A DNA stretch of 64,000 nucleotides, from NCBI RefSeq assembly GCF_900091615.1, contig NZ_FMIA01000002.1, forward strand, positions 6,138,001 to 6,202,000. The letters are read 5' to 3'. Below the pieces are notes generated by a model. The model was not told the DNA's origin. It was given only the letters and a program-made list of their open reading frames with translations, and did not search any database. How positions within the stretch are numbered: the stretch's first letter is position 1; every line of letters begins with the position of its first letter. This document shows, piece by piece, positions 36,646 through 45,298 of the stretch. Source of the DNA: Micromonospora yangpuensis. Lineage in GTDB: Bacteria > Actinomycetota > Actinomycetes > Mycobacteriales > Micromonosporaceae. The position numbers and the translations under genes were made by a program.

Positions 36646-37052
36646 CGCAGTTCCTCCGGGCCTCGTCGTCGTCCATCATTGGCCTGCCGGGCGGACTCTT
36701 GGTCGTCGTCCACCGGTGACCTTCACGGGCGCTTCCTGGTCCGCATCGACCCCGCCGTTCGGGCCGAAAGTAGGATCACACCGCACAAGGTTCAACTAGA
36801 CGCGCAGATTCGACGACCTCAAGTCACATACTTGACAGACGGCGAATCCCGTGCTGACCACGTCACCAGCCAGCCTTTCGTCCGGCGCACATCCGCACGA
36901 CGGGCCGGCGGCCCGACCATCGGGCCGACGCCCTCCCCGCCGCCGGAGTATCGACGGTTAACCTTCCCTCGGGCGCAGCCCGGCTCGCCCGCCACGCTCG
37001 ACTCGCGCCCGGCCGCCTCCGCGTGGCCGGACGCCGCATCCCGGGGGACCAG
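36646..37052. other. Intergenic region, 407 bases
   Basis: Divergent promoter region between the minus-strand DUF4177/RidA series and the plus-strand gene at 37053. It holds the minus-strand promoter at 36767-36795. A lone TTGACA at 36832-36837 on the plus strand has no matching -10. No coding sequence seen. Confidence 0.6.
36767..36795 (-). promoter_or_regulatory. Promoter for the 36223-36645 gene series
   Basis: On the minus strand, TTGAAC, a 17-base spacer and TACTTT. It would give a leader of about 115 bases before ATG 36645. Confidence 0.45.
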
Positions 37053-37601
37053 ATGACGCAACCACCGTCCGGTGGCTCGACCCCGCAGCACGCCGCCGCC
37101 ACCGGGGGCCGCCAACCCGCCGCCACCGGTCAGCCGACCCGCGCGGCGCGTTCGCCACGCAGCCGGCGCGGCCTGGTGGTGGTCTCGGTGGTGCTGGTCG
37201 CGACCCTGCTGCTCTGCGGGGGCGGCGGCGCCGCCGCGTTCTTCGCCCTGCGCAACGCCGAGAACGGCGAGGGCGCCGAGGAGCCGGCGGTGGCGGTGGA
37301 GAGCTTCCTGTCCGCCGTCTACCAGGACCGGGACCCGGCCCAGGCCGCCGAGCTGGTCTGCTCGGACGCTCGCGACGACGAGAAGATCGCCGCGAAGGTC
37401 GCCGAGGTGCAGGCGTACGCGGCCAGGTACCGCAACCCCCGCTTCCGGTGGTCGTCGCCGAGCGTGGACAGCCAGAACGGCGAGCGCGCCACGGTCAGCA
37501 CCAAGCTGACCATGACCACCGCCGACGAGAAGGTCGCCGAGCAGAACCTGCGCTTCACGGTCGTACGCAAGGCGGGTTGGTGGGTCTGCGAGGTGGGCTG
37601 A
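37053..37601 (+). CDS. Membrane-anchored protein with NTF2-like exported domain
   Basis: 182 residues: disordered Gln/Gly/Pro head, one helix (about 40-62), then an extracytoplasmic domain (EEPAVAVESFLSAVYQDRD...WWVCEVG) resembling the DUF4878/NTF2-like folds common in actinomycete envelope proteins. Two cysteines (in LVCSDA and WVCEVG) could pair. Start ATG 37053, with GGGGGA upstream. Function unknown. The ArsA-type gene begins 26 bases downstream but appears to have its own leaderless promoter. Confidence 0.75.
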   Translation: MTQPPSGGSTPQHAAATGGRQPAATGQPTRAARSPRSRRGLVVVSVVLVATLLLCGGGGAAAFFALRNAENGEGAEEPAVAVESFLSAVYQDRDPAQAAELVCSDARDDEKIAAKVAEVQAYAARYRNPRFRWSSPSVDSQNGERATVSTKLTMTTADEKVAEQNLRFTVVRKAGWWVCEVG

Positions 37602-37615
37602 CGCCGTCGACTGGA

Positions 37616-37621
37616 TAGGCT
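37616..37621 (+). promoter_or_regulatory. -10 hexamer for the first ArsA-type gene
   Basis: TAGGCT ends six bases before GTG 37628, and no ribosome binding site is present. The spacing fits leaderless transcription. The next gene shows the near-identical arrangement TACGCT at 38651-38656. Confidence 0.45.
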
Positions 37622-37627
37622 CGACGG

Positions 37628-38605
37628 GTGCGAGTCTCTGAGCGGCCGGCTGACCAGTCCGGTGCGGGCTGGCCGGGCCGCCTGCACGTGGTGACCGGCA
37701 AGGGCGGCACCGGCAAGACCAGCGTGGCGGCGGCCCTCGCCCTCGGGCTGGCCGCCGGTGGCCGGCGCACCCTGCTGGTGGAGGTGGAGGGGCGGCAGGG
37801 CATCGCCCAGCTCTTCGACACCGAGCCGCTGCCGTACGCCGAACGGCACCTGACCGCGGCACCCGGCGGTGGTGAGGTCCGCGCCCTGGCGGTGGACGCC
37901 GAGACGGCGCTGCTGGAATACCTGGACATGTTCTACAAGCTCGGCGGGGCCGGGCGGGCGCTGCGCAAGCTCGGCGCGATCGACTTCGCCACCACCATCG
38001 CCCCCGGCCTGCGGGACGTGCTGCTCACCGGCAAGGTGAAGGAGGCCACCACCCGCACCGACGGGCAACGCCCGGCGTACGACGCGGTGGTGTTGGACGC
38101 GCCGCCGACCGGACGGATCGGCCGGTTCCTCAACGTCACCGCGGAGACCGCCCGGCTGGCCAAGGTCGGCCCGATCAAGACCCAGAGCGAGGGGGTCGCG
38201 GCGCTGCTGCGGTCCACGGTGACCAGGGTGCACGTGGTGACCCTGTTGGAGGAGATGCCGGTCCAGGAGACGGTCGACTCGATCGCCGAGCTGACCGCGC
38301 TCGGTTTCCCGGTCGGTCGGGTGATCGTCAACGCCGTCCGGGCTCCGCTGCTCGCCGGGCGGGCGGTCAGCCAGGCCGAGCTGCGCCGGGGACTGCTCGC
38401 CGCCGGCCTGCCGGCCGAGAAGGAGGTCGTCGCCAGGCTGCACGACGAGGCACGGGAGCAGGTTGTCCGGCGCGAGCTGGAGGATTCCCTGCGGGCCGAG
38501 CTGGGCGAGCTGGGCCGCCCGTTGACCGAGCTGCCGCTGCTGCCCGACGGGGTCGACCGGGCCGGGCTGGAGACGCTCGCGGCGCAGCTCGTCCGGGCGG
38601 ATTGA
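37628..38605 (+). CDS. ArsA/Get3-type ATPase, first of a pair (Rv3679-like)
   Basis: Anion-transporting-ATPase family (SIMIBI) P-loop NTPase, 325 residues. Deviant Walker A GKGGTGKTS with the signature lysine, switch region LDAPPTGRIGRFLNV. In mycobacteria the Rv3679/Rv3680 pair (BagA/BagB) forms a Get3-like complex linked to membrane and glycerol stress. The paired gene follows, and whiB4 and ponA2 lie beyond, as in mycobacteria. Arsenic resistance is unlikely. Confidence 0.9.
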   Translation: MRVSERPADQSGAGWPGRLHVVTGKGGTGKTSVAAALALGLAAGGRRTLLVEVEGRQGIAQLFDTEPLPYAERHLTAAPGGGEVRALAVDAETALLEYLDMFYKLGGAGRALRKLGAIDFATTIAPGLRDVLLTGKVKEATTRTDGQRPAYDAVVLDAPPTGRIGRFLNVTAETARLAKVGPIKTQSEGVAALLRSTVTRVHVVTLLEEMPVQETVDSIAELTALGFPVGRVIVNAVRAPLLAGRAVSQAELRRGLLAAGLPAEKEVVARLHDEAREQVVRRELEDSLRAELGELGRPLTELPLLPDGVDRAGLETLAAQLVRAD

Positions 38606-38650
38606 CTCACACCTGCCGCCGGCACCGGGCGCGGTCGCCCCGAAGCCCGA

Positions 38651-38656
38651 TACGCT
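38651..38656 (+). promoter_or_regulatory. -10 hexamer for the second ArsA-type gene
   Basis: TACGCT ends six bases before GTG 38663 with no ribosome site, the same layout as in front of the first ArsA-type gene. Confidence 0.45.
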
Positions 38657-38662
38657 CGTTTG

Positions 38663-39811
38663 GTGCCTTCCGAAGACGCGGCCCCTCGGCTGGACGTCGA
38701 CCAGATCCTCGCCGACCCCGGCGTCCGGATCGTGGTCTGTTGCGGTGCGGGCGGCGTGGGCAAGACGACCACGGCCGCCGCTCTCGCGCTGCGCGCTGCG
38801 GAGCGACACGGCCGGCGTACGGTGGTGCTCACCATCGACCCGGCCCGCCGGCTGGCCCAGTCGCTCGGCCTGACCGAGCTGGACAACACCCCCCGCCAGG
38901 TCAAGGGCATCGACGGCGAGGCCAGCGGCGGTGAGCTGCACGCCATGATGCTGGACATGAAGCGCACCTTCGACGACGTGGTGCTCCAGCACACCGATCC
39001 GGCGAAGGCGGCGGAGATCTTCGCCAACCCCTTCTACCAGGCGATGAGTTCGACCTTCGCCGGTACGCAGGAGTACATGGCGATGGAGAAGCTCGGCCAG
39101 CTGCACGCCCGGGGCGAGTGGGACCTGATCGTGGTGGACACCCCACCGTCGCGTTCGGCGCTGGACTTCCTGGACGCGCCGGCCCGGCTCTCCCGGTTCC
39201 TGGACGGGCGGATGCTGCGGCTGCTGCTGGCTCCGGCGCGTACCGGGGGGCGGAGCATGTTCAGCTTCGTCACCGCCAGCTTCGGGCTGTTCTCGAAGGT
39301 GGTACAGAAGGTTCTCGGCGCTCAGCTGCTCACCGACCTGTCCGGCTTCGTCGCCGCGCTGGACTCGATGTTCGGCGGCTTCCGGCAGCGCTCGGAGCAG
39401 ACGTACCGCATCCTGCAGGCGGCGGAGACGGCGTTTCTGCTGGTCGCGGCCCCGGAACCGGACGCGGTCCGGGAGGCCGCCTACTTCGCGGGCCGGTTGC
39501 GTGACGAGCGGATGCCGCTGGCCGGGCTGGTCTTCAACCGGGTGCACCGACCGGCCGCGGGGACCCCGGAGGCCGCGGCCAGCCTGGCCGCCGCGCAGCG
39601 CCTGGCCGACCTCGGTGGACACGAGGGCACCGTCGAGGTGTTGCGGGCCCACGCCGCCCTGGCCCAGCAGGCGGTACGCGAGCAGCGGGTGGCCGGCCGG
39701 TTCACCACGGAGTTCCCGGAGGTGCCGACGGTGTCGGTGCCGGCACAGCCCGTCGACGTGCACGACGTCGACGGGCTGCGCACGATCGGTACGGCGATCA
39801 GCCGACCGTGA
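38663..39811 (+). CDS. ArsA/Get3-type ATPase, second of a pair (Rv3680-like)
   Basis: About 382 residues. Walker A GAGGVGKTTT, ArsA switch I-like ILTIDPARRLAQSL region (here VVLTIDPARRLAQSLGL) and VVDTPPSRSALDFLDAP. It probably heterodimerises with the preceding protein. GTG 38663 is preferred over TTG 38660. Its 3' end overlaps the convergent whiB gene by 14 bases, which could make the two mutually sensitive to transcription. Confidence 0.9.
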   Translation: MPSEDAAPRLDVDQILADPGVRIVVCCGAGGVGKTTTAAALALRAAERHGRRTVVLTIDPARRLAQSLGLTELDNTPRQVKGIDGEASGGELHAMMLDMKRTFDDVVLQHTDPAKAAEIFANPFYQAMSSTFAGTQEYMAMEKLGQLHARGEWDLIVVDTPPSRSALDFLDAPARLSRFLDGRMLRLLLAPARTGGRSMFSFVTASFGLFSKVVQKVLGAQLLTDLSGFVAALDSMFGGFRQRSEQTYRILQAAETAFLLVAAPEPDAVREAAYFAGRLRDERMPLAGLVFNRVHRPAAGTPEAAASLAAAQRLADLGGHEGTVEVLRAHAALAQQAVREQRVAGRFTTEFPEVPTVSVPAQPVDVHDVDGLRTIGTAISRP

Positions 39812-40139
39812 CCTGCGGGCCGGAGCCCGCGTTGATCAGAATCTTGTCCCTGCCGTCCTTGTCCTTGGCGTCCTTGCGCATGGCCGCCTCGAACATCTTG
39901 CGCCAGCTCGCCACCTGCGGGTGTCGACGCAGCAACGCCCGGCGTTCCCGCTCGGTCATGCCACCCCACACGCCGAACTCGATGCGGTTGTCGAGTGCGT
40001 CGGCCAGGCATTCGTACCGGACTGGGCAGCTGCGGCAGATCCGCTTGGCGACGTTCTGTTCGGCGCCCTGGACGAACAACGCGTCCGGGTCCCCGTTCTG
40101 GCACGCCGCCAGCGCCGGCCAGTCAGTGATCATGCCCAT
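39798..40139 (-). CDS. whiB4: WhiB-family [4Fe-4S] regulator, WhiB4-like
   Basis: 113-residue redox/nitric-oxide-sensing transcription factor. Four cluster cysteines: one in LAACQNGD, then CRSCPVRYEC. The GVWGG turn and a basic C-terminal tail (RRALLRRH, RKMFEAAMRKDAKDKDG) follow. Called WhiB4 because it lies between the ArsA pair and ponA2 as in mycobacteria. ATG 40139 has GGGGGG upstream; ATG 40133 is an alternative. A possible promoter TTGCGT-18-CATGAT lies near 40266-40300 on the minus strand. Confidence 0.88.
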   Translation of the reverse strand: MGMITDWPALAACQNGDPDALFVQGAEQNVAKRICRSCPVRYECLADALDNRIEFGVWGGMTERERRALLRRHPQVASWRKMFEAAMRKDAKDKDGRDKILINAGSGPQVTVG

Positions 40140-40541
40140 CGTTAAACGTCCCCCCTTGGAGTACAACCGACTTCGTGCGACGCCGCGCCTGTCTCCCCCC
40201 GGTCGTCCCGCCGGACCTTCGGTGAGGCGGCGCGGACGACCTGCGGCTGTGTCGCCGTCACCATCATGCTCTGTAGTCGCCTGATTACGCAACGTTGTCG
40301 GCCAAATCCATCATTCCGGACACACCCGGCTTACCGGGCGCTCGCCGGCCACTTACCCCGCCCGGCTACGTGAAAACGCTGCGCGACGCCCCGGTTACCG
40401 AGGAGACTCACCGTGGTTCACCGCAACCTCCCGCAGGGGGTCGTGCGTTTAGCACAACGAGGTCGGCGCGCGCAGGAAATGGGGAAAGTACGCCCCAGCG
40501 CCCCTCGTTCCCTGTTCGCGTACCCTGTCGAGGTGACTTGG
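40140..40541. other. Intergenic region between whiB4 and ponA2, 402 bases
   Basis: Divergent control region. It has a possible whiB4 promoter (minus strand, about 40266-40300). TACCCT at 40521-40526 lies six bases before an in-frame GTG (40533) of ponA2 and could drive a leaderless form. The frame of ponA2 stays open to 40413, but I see no reason to start there. Confidence 0.5.
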
Positions 40542-42953
40542 ATGCGGAAACGTGACCACAATGTCTTCACCAACGCCGCATCGCTGCTCATCTGTGGCCT
40601 GTTGGCCGGGGTGGTCGTCGCCGCGGCGGCCTTCCCTGCGGTGGCGATGTCCGGACTGGCGGCCAAGGCGGGTGCCGAGACATTCGGCAACCTGCCCAAG
40701 GAGCTGACCGCCGCCCGCCCGCCGCAGATCAGCTACCTGCTGGCCTCGGACGGCAAGACCCCGCTGGCAACCATGTACGACGAGAACCGCCGGGACGTCA
40801 AGCTCGCCGACATCTCGCCCCTGATGCAGAAGGCGATCATCTCGGCCGAGGACCACGACTTCTACAAGCACAACGGAGTCGACCTGCAGGGCGTCGCCCG
40901 GGCGTTCGTCAACAACCAGTCCGCCGCCAACTCGCGGCAGGGCGCGTCGACGCTCACCATGCAGTACGTCCGGCTGAACATCGCGTACTCGGCGACCCAC
41001 CCGCAGGACGTGGTGGCCGCGACCGAGGACACCAGCGCCCGCAAGATCCGCGAGATGAACTACGCGCTGCAGGTGGAGAAGGATCTCACCAAGAACGAGA
41101 TCCTGGAGCGCTACCTGAACATCGCCGCGTTCGGCAACGGCGCGTACGGCGTCTACGCCGCCAGCCAGGTCTACTTCGGCAAGCCGCCGAAGAACCTGAA
41201 GATCGAGGAAGCCGCGATGCTGGCCGGCATGGTGAAGGCTCCCACCGACTACAACCCGGCCACCGCCAGCGGCAAGCCGCTCGCCCTGGACCGGCGCAAC
41301 TACGTGATCCAGAACATGGTCATCACCGGGGCCATCACCCAGCAGGAGGCGGACGCGGCCAAGGCCACCAAGCTCGTGGTCAAGGGCAAGCGGGCCCCGA
41401 ACGGCTGCGTCGCCACCAACAAGAAGGGCTGGGGCTTCTTCTGCGACTACTTCTACCGCTGGTGGATGAGTCAGGAGGAGTTCGGCTCGACCACGTACGA
41501 CCGGGAGCGGCGGCTCAAGAGCGGCGGCTACACCGTCACCACCACCCTCGACGTGCAGGCACAGGACGGCGCCGACAAGGCGGTCCGCAAGAGCCTGGGC
41601 GTGAACAGCAAGGCGGCCCGGATGGTGGCGGTGGTCGAGCCGGGCAGCGGCCGGGTGCGCGCCCTGGCGGTGAACCGCAACTTCAAGCTCGACGACCCGG
41701 ACAAGCCAAAGAACAAGATCTCCAGCGACCCGAAGAAGGCCGCGAAGAAGATCCGGGGCAGCTATCCCAACACGGTGAACCCGCTACTCACCGGCGGTGA
41801 CGGCATCACCGGCTACCAGGCGGGCTCGGTCTTCAAGATCTACACAATCGTGGCCGCGCTGGAGAAGGGCATCCCGTTGGGGTACACCTTCAACTCGCCG
41901 CAGCAGTTCAAGTCGGAGTACATCGTGGAGGCGGGCAGCCCGGCCGCCTGTCCGGGCACCAACAACTACTGCCCGACCAACTCCGACCTCAAGCCCGGTG
42001 GCCCGCAGACCATGTGGAGTGCGTTCGCCCGGTCGACCAACACCTACTTCGTCCCGCTCCAGCAGCGGGTCGGCGCGGACAACGTGATCGACGTGGCCAA
42101 GCGGCTCGGCATCGAGTTCCGGGTGAGCAGCGAGGCGAACTGGGCCAACAACAAGGAGGCCGCGAAGGACTGGGGTGCCTTCACCCTGGGCGTCTCCTCG
42201 GTCACCCCGCTCGACCTGGCCAACTCGTACGCCACCCTGGCCGCGGACGGCAAGTACTGCGAGCCGATCCCGGTGCAGGAGATCAAGGACCCGGACGGCA
42301 AGAAGCTCGACATCGCCGACCCGCGCTGCAAGAAGGTGATCAGCACCGAGGTGGCCCGCGCCGCCGTGGACGCGGCCCGCTGCCCGGTCGGTGACAACTC
42401 CTCCACCAGCCGCTGTGGCGGCAGCCGGACCGCCGCCAACGTCCGGGGGATCGTGGACGCCCCGGTGGCCGGCAAGTCCGGCACCACCGACTCGGAGAAG
42501 ACCTCCTCCCTGGTGGCGATGACCAAGCAGTACGCGGTCGCCGGCATCATGGCCGACCCGGACTGGCCGCAGACCAACCAGCAGATGGGGCACGGCAATC
42601 CCCAGGGCATCAACCCGCCGGTGTACGAGACGCTGCGGGACGCGATGAAGGGCAAGAAGCGGATCAACTTCACCGCGCCGGGGGAGAAGATCTCCGTGGG
42701 TGACCAGCGGAGCATCCCGACCGTCGCCTGCCAGTCGCTGGAGAGCGCGAAGTCCCGGATCCAGGGGGCCGGCTTCGAGGCCGTCGTCTCCGACGTCCGG
42801 GTCCCGTCGACCTGCCCGCCCGGCACCGCCGCCGGCACCAGCCCGGACGGTCGGACCATAAAGGGTGGTGTGGTCACCATCCAGATCAGCGCCGGCGGAG
42901 GCGGCGGCCCCTCCGGGGGCCAGAGTCCAGCCGCCAACCGGGGCAACAACTAG
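40542..42953 (+). CDS. ponA2: Bifunctional class A penicillin-binding protein, PonA2-like
   Basis: Glycosyltransferase-transpeptidase that builds peptidoglycan at the outer membrane face. ~803 residues: one N-terminal helix (about 10-35), GT51 domain (AEDHDFYKHNGVD with catalytic Glu, RQGASTLTMQ), transpeptidase domain (SVFK, STN, KSGT) and one C-terminal PASTA-like domain. ATG 40542 is chosen for the GAGGTGA five bases upstream. The gene order whiB4-ponA2-phosphoesterase is that of mycobacteria. Confidence 0.93.
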   Translation: MRKRDHNVFTNAASLLICGLLAGVVVAAAAFPAVAMSGLAAKAGAETFGNLPKELTAARPPQISYLLASDGKTPLATMYDENRRDVKLADISPLMQKAIISAEDHDFYKHNGVDLQGVARAFVNNQSAANSRQGASTLTMQYVRLNIAYSATHPQDVVAATEDTSARKIREMNYALQVEKDLTKNEILERYLNIAAFGNGAYGVYAASQVYFGKPPKNLKIEEAAMLAGMVKAPTDYNPATASGKPLALDRRNYVIQNMVITGAITQQEADAAKATKLVVKGKRAPNGCVATNKKGWGFFCDYFYRWWMSQEEFGSTTYDRERRLKSGGYTVTTTLDVQAQDGADKAVRKSLGVNSKAARMVAVVEPGSGRVRALAVNRNFKLDDPDKPKNKISSDPKKAAKKIRGSYPNTVNPLLTGGDGITGYQAGSVFKIYTIVAALEKGIPLGYTFNSPQQFKSEYIVEAGSPAACPGTNNYCPTNSDLKPGGPQTMWSAFARSTNTYFVPLQQRVGADNVIDVAKRLGIEFRVSSEANWANNKEAAKDWGAFTLGVSSVTPLDLANSYATLAADGKYCEPIPVQEIKDPDGKKLDIADPRCKKVISTEVARAAVDAARCPVGDNSSTSRCGGSRTAANVRGIVDAPVAGKSGTTDSEKTSSLVAMTKQYAVAGIMADPDWPQTNQQMGHGNPQGINPPVYETLRDAMKGKKRINFTAPGEKISVGDQRSIPTVACQSLESAKSRIQGAGFEAVVSDVRVPSTCPPGTAAGTSPDGRTIKGGVVTIQISAGGGGGPSGGQSPAANRGNN

Positions 42954-42978
42954 CGGGACTGACAGGCACCACACGTGA

Positions 42979-43006
42979 GGGGGCGGCACCGACCGGTGCC
43001 GCCCCC
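42979..43006 (+). terminator. Strong hairpin downstream of ponA2
   Basis: Perfect 12-bp GC stem (GGGGGCGGCACC with its complement) and four-base loop GACC, followed by TTCGTCGT. It lies 26 bases after the ponA2 stop and could also serve the convergent yqeY gene. Confidence 0.75.
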
Positions 43007-43072
43007 TTCGTCGTACCCGGGTGTTTCGTCGTGCCCGGGGTGGGTCTGGCCGGGCCCGGGGTGTCGAAGCTC

Positions 43073-43528
43073 TCAGAGGCCGAGCTGGCGACGTACCTCG
43101 GCGGCGACCCGACCACCCTCGGCCCGGCCGGCCACCGCGGCCTGGGCCGCCTTCATCGCCGGGCCCATCTGGCCCTTGCCGGTGAAGCCACCGGCGGCCA
43201 GCGCCCCCGAGACCAGCTCGGCCACCTCGGCATCGGAGAGCTGCTTCGGCAGGTACCTGTCGAGCACCTCACCCTCGGCGGTCTCCTTGGCGGCCTGCTC
43301 GGTGCGACCGGCGTCGGCGAAGGCGGTCGCGGCCTCCCGCCGCTTCTTCGCCTCCCGGGTCAGCACGGCGAGCACCTCGTCGTCGGAGAGCTCGCGCTTG
43401 GCCTTGCCGGCCACCTCGGCGTTGCCCACGGCGGCCAGCGCCATCCGCAACGTGGAGGTGGTCAGCTCGTCGCGCGCCTTGAGCGCGGAACGCATGTCGG
43501 CGGTGAGGCGGTCCTTCAGCGTGCTCAT
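43073..43528 (-). CDS. yqeY: GatB/YqeY-domain protein
   Basis: 151-residue YqeY-family protein related to the tRNA-binding tail of GatB. It may assist tRNA amidation or bind tRNA; no catalytic site. The all-helical pattern begins MSTLKDRLTADMRSALKARD and ends with AMKAAQ...GGRVAAEVRRQL, both typical. ATG 43528 is only 26 bases from the divergent phosphoesterase start. Confidence 0.9.
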   Translation of the reverse strand: MSTLKDRLTADMRSALKARDELTTSTLRMALAAVGNAEVAGKAKRELSDDEVLAVLTREAKKRREAATAFADAGRTEQAAKETAEGEVLDRYLPKQLSDAEVAELVSGALAAGGFTGKGQMGPAMKAAQAAVAGRAEGGRVAAEVRRQLGL

Positions 43529-43540
43529 GGTCGGTCAAAC

Positions 43541-43546
43541 TACCCT
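43541..43546 (+). promoter_or_regulatory. -10 hexamer for the phosphoesterase gene
   Basis: TACCCT, seven bases before ATG 43554 with no ribosome site, so the transcript is probably leaderless. Confidence 0.4.
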
Positions 43547-43553
43547 GATCGGC

Positions 43554-44450
43554 ATGCGAAAGCGCACACTATTCCGCCGGCTCGCGGCCGGGACCGTGGT
43601 GGCCGGCGCGGCCACCCTCGCCTACGCGTCGCTCGTCGAACGCAACATGTTCACCCTGCGCCGGTTCGACGTGCCGATGCTCCCCGCCGACGCGGAGCCG
43701 CTGCGCATCCTGCACCTGTCGGACCTGCACATGATGCCCGACCAGGCCCGCAAGCAGAACTGGGTAGCCTCGCTTGCCGCCCTCGACCCCGACCTGGTCG
43801 TGGTGACCGGGGACAACATGGCCGACCCGGCCGCCGTCCCCGGGGTGCTGCGGGCCCTGACCCCGCTGCTGGACCTGCCCGGCGCGTTCGTCTTCGGCTC
43901 CAACGACTACACCGGCCCGGTGCTGAAGAACCCGTTCACCTACTTCCTGCCCGACCGGGAGTACGCCGAGGGCGCCGAACTGCCGTACGAGGAGCTGCGC
44001 GACGTCCTGGTCGGTGCCGGCTGGGCCGACCTGAACAACGCCCGTACCTCAATCAAGGCCGGCGGACGGCTGATCGAGCTGGCCGGCGTGGACGACCCGC
44101 ACATCGGCCGGGACGACTACGACCTGGTCGCCGGCCCGGTCTCGACCTCGGCGGACCTCTCCATCGCGCTCACCCACGCCCCCGAGCCGATCGTCCTCGA
44201 CCAGATGGCCGCCGACGGCTTCGGCCTGCTGCTGGCCGGCCACACCCACGGCGGCCAGGTCTGCGTACCCGGGGTGGGTGCCCTGGTCACCAACTGCGGC
44301 CTGCCCCGCTCGATGGCCAAGGGCCTGCACCGCTGGCCCGGCTCCGACGCCTGGCTGCACGTCTCGGCCGGGCTCGGCACCCACCCGACCGCCCCGGTCC
44401 GGTTCGCCTGCCCACCGGAGGCCAGCATCCTCACCCTGATCCCCCGCTGA
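43554..44450 (+). CDS. Membrane-anchored metallophosphoesterase (Rv3683-like)
   Basis: 298 residues. N-terminal hydrophobic anchor (about 8-25), then a calcineurin-like domain with DLHMM (DxH), VVTGDNMA (GDxx), GSNDYT (GNxx variant with Ser), and GHTHGGQ. Acts on an unknown phosphoester, probably outside the membrane; similar to YkuE-type lipid-associated phosphoesterases. The frame is open far upstream; ATG 43554 starts right before the anchor. Last backbone gene before tRNA-Pro. Confidence 0.88.
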   Translation: MRKRTLFRRLAAGTVVAGAATLAYASLVERNMFTLRRFDVPMLPADAEPLRILHLSDLHMMPDQARKQNWVASLAALDPDLVVVTGDNMADPAAVPGVLRALTPLLDLPGAFVFGSNDYTGPVLKNPFTYFLPDREYAEGAELPYEELRDVLVGAGWADLNNARTSIKAGGRLIELAGVDDPHIGRDDYDLVAGPVSTSADLSIALTHAPEPIVLDQMAADGFGLLLAGHTHGGQVCVPGVGALVTNCGLPRSMAKGLHRWPGSDAWLHVSAGLGTHPTAPVRFACPPEASILTLIPR

Positions 44451-44484
44451 TCCGGCTGCCTCCGTCGGGGGGTGGGGTACTGAG

Positions 44485-44513
44485 TTTGCCCCCGGAGCGG
44501 GGTGGGCTACTAT
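44485..44513 (+). promoter_or_regulatory. Promoter of tRNA-Pro
   Basis: TTTGCC, 17-base spacer, TACTAT. The -10 ends 14 bases before the mature tRNA, leaving a short 5' leader. Confidence 0.6.
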
Positions 44514-44527
44514 TTGTCGGCACGCCT

Positions 44528-44601
<74 letters not shown>

Positions 44602-44609
44602 CAGAGGTC

Positions 44610-44642
44610 AGAGGGCACATCCGATCCATGGATGTGCCCTCT
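44610..44642 (+). terminator. Hairpin terminator after tRNA-Pro
   Basis: Perfect 13-bp stem (AGAGGGCACATCC and complement) with seven-base loop GATCCAT, nine bases after the tRNA. Confidence 0.75.
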
Positions 44643-44681
44643 AGTGCTTTGTACAGCAGTGGAGTACACCAGCGGCGGTGA

Positions 44682-45110
44682 TCACCGCAGGCTCTCGCCC
44701 GGCCGCTTGAGGGCATCGCGGGTGGCGTTCAAGGTAGGCGTCTTAGTTTCCGGTGCAGCAGTTGGCCGCCGACCCGCGGCAACTGCCAGCCGATTGACAG
44801 CTCCCCCGCCGCCAGGTCGACGGCGTCCCCGGTGAGGCCGAGCACCTCACCCCTTGCGCAGGTTGAACACTAGAATCAGCTGGTACGCGGCGTACAACGA
44901 GCCGCGCGGACTCCAGGAAGCGACGCGCCTCGTCGCTGGTCCACACCCGGCCCCTGCGGCGGCGGACCGGTGGAAGCTTGACCAGTGCGGCGGGGTTGCG
45001 GGTGACCAGCTCCTCGGTAGCCGCGTGGTTGAGCGCCGAGCACAGCACGCCCCGGACGTCCTTGACGGTGCGGGCGGACAGCACGTCACCGCAGCACCGG
45101 CCGAGCGCGC
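44682..45110 (-). pseudogene. Tyrosine integrase remnant, frameshifted and deleted
   Basis: Three pieces of an actinomycete phage/AICE-type integrase in different frames. The core-binding end TVKDVRGVLCSALNHAA...DEARRFLESAR shifts to SLYAAYQLILVFNLRKG. It shifts again to EVLGLTGDAVDLAAGELSIG written partly as VLGLTGDAVDL...GWQLPRVGGQLLHRKL. After loss of the R-H-R-Y catalytic region only the C-terminal tail ATRDALKRPGESLR and stop remain. The gene points toward the tRNA-Pro 3' end, as in integrated AICEs. Not functional. Confidence 0.75.
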
Positions 45111-45177
45111 AGGAACGCTTTCTGAGTTCCGGGCAGGCGTCCTTGCCCTTGGCCGGCACTGGCAGGTGCGGGCCACC

Positions 45178-45298
45178 TCGTTGATCCAGTGGTGCCGGGT
45201 GTGACGGCGGTGAGGGTGCCGGCCAGGCGGATCGGGCGGGTGCAGCCTCCGGCTGCGCGGGTGTGCTCCAGCCAGCCGAAGTAGTGAGGGTGGACACG
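45178..45298 (-). pseudogene. Fragment of an AICE-type replication initiator (RepSA-like)
   Basis: A ~38-residue stretch reads HYFGWLEHTRAAGGC then TRPIRLAGTLTAV, the typical N-terminal block of RepSA-like initiators, as I recall it, which sit just upstream of xis-int in these elements. It is out of frame with the GTG at 45297 that has a perfect ribosome site (GAGGAG), so translation from there gives an unrelated peptide. Identification is from memory of the family. Confidence 0.5.

Noticed and set aside
36832..36837. TTGACA as a plus-strand promoter for the gene at 37053
   Set aside because: No acceptable -10 hexamer at 16-19 bases downstream.
37319..39763. 814-codon minus-strand frame opposite the ArsA pair
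   Set aside because: Antisense shadow of two well-conserved ATPases.
37628..39811. Arsenic-resistance operon
   Set aside because: ArsA-fold ATPases only; no arsB, arsC, arsR or arsD, and the synteny is that of the mycobacterial Get3-like pair.
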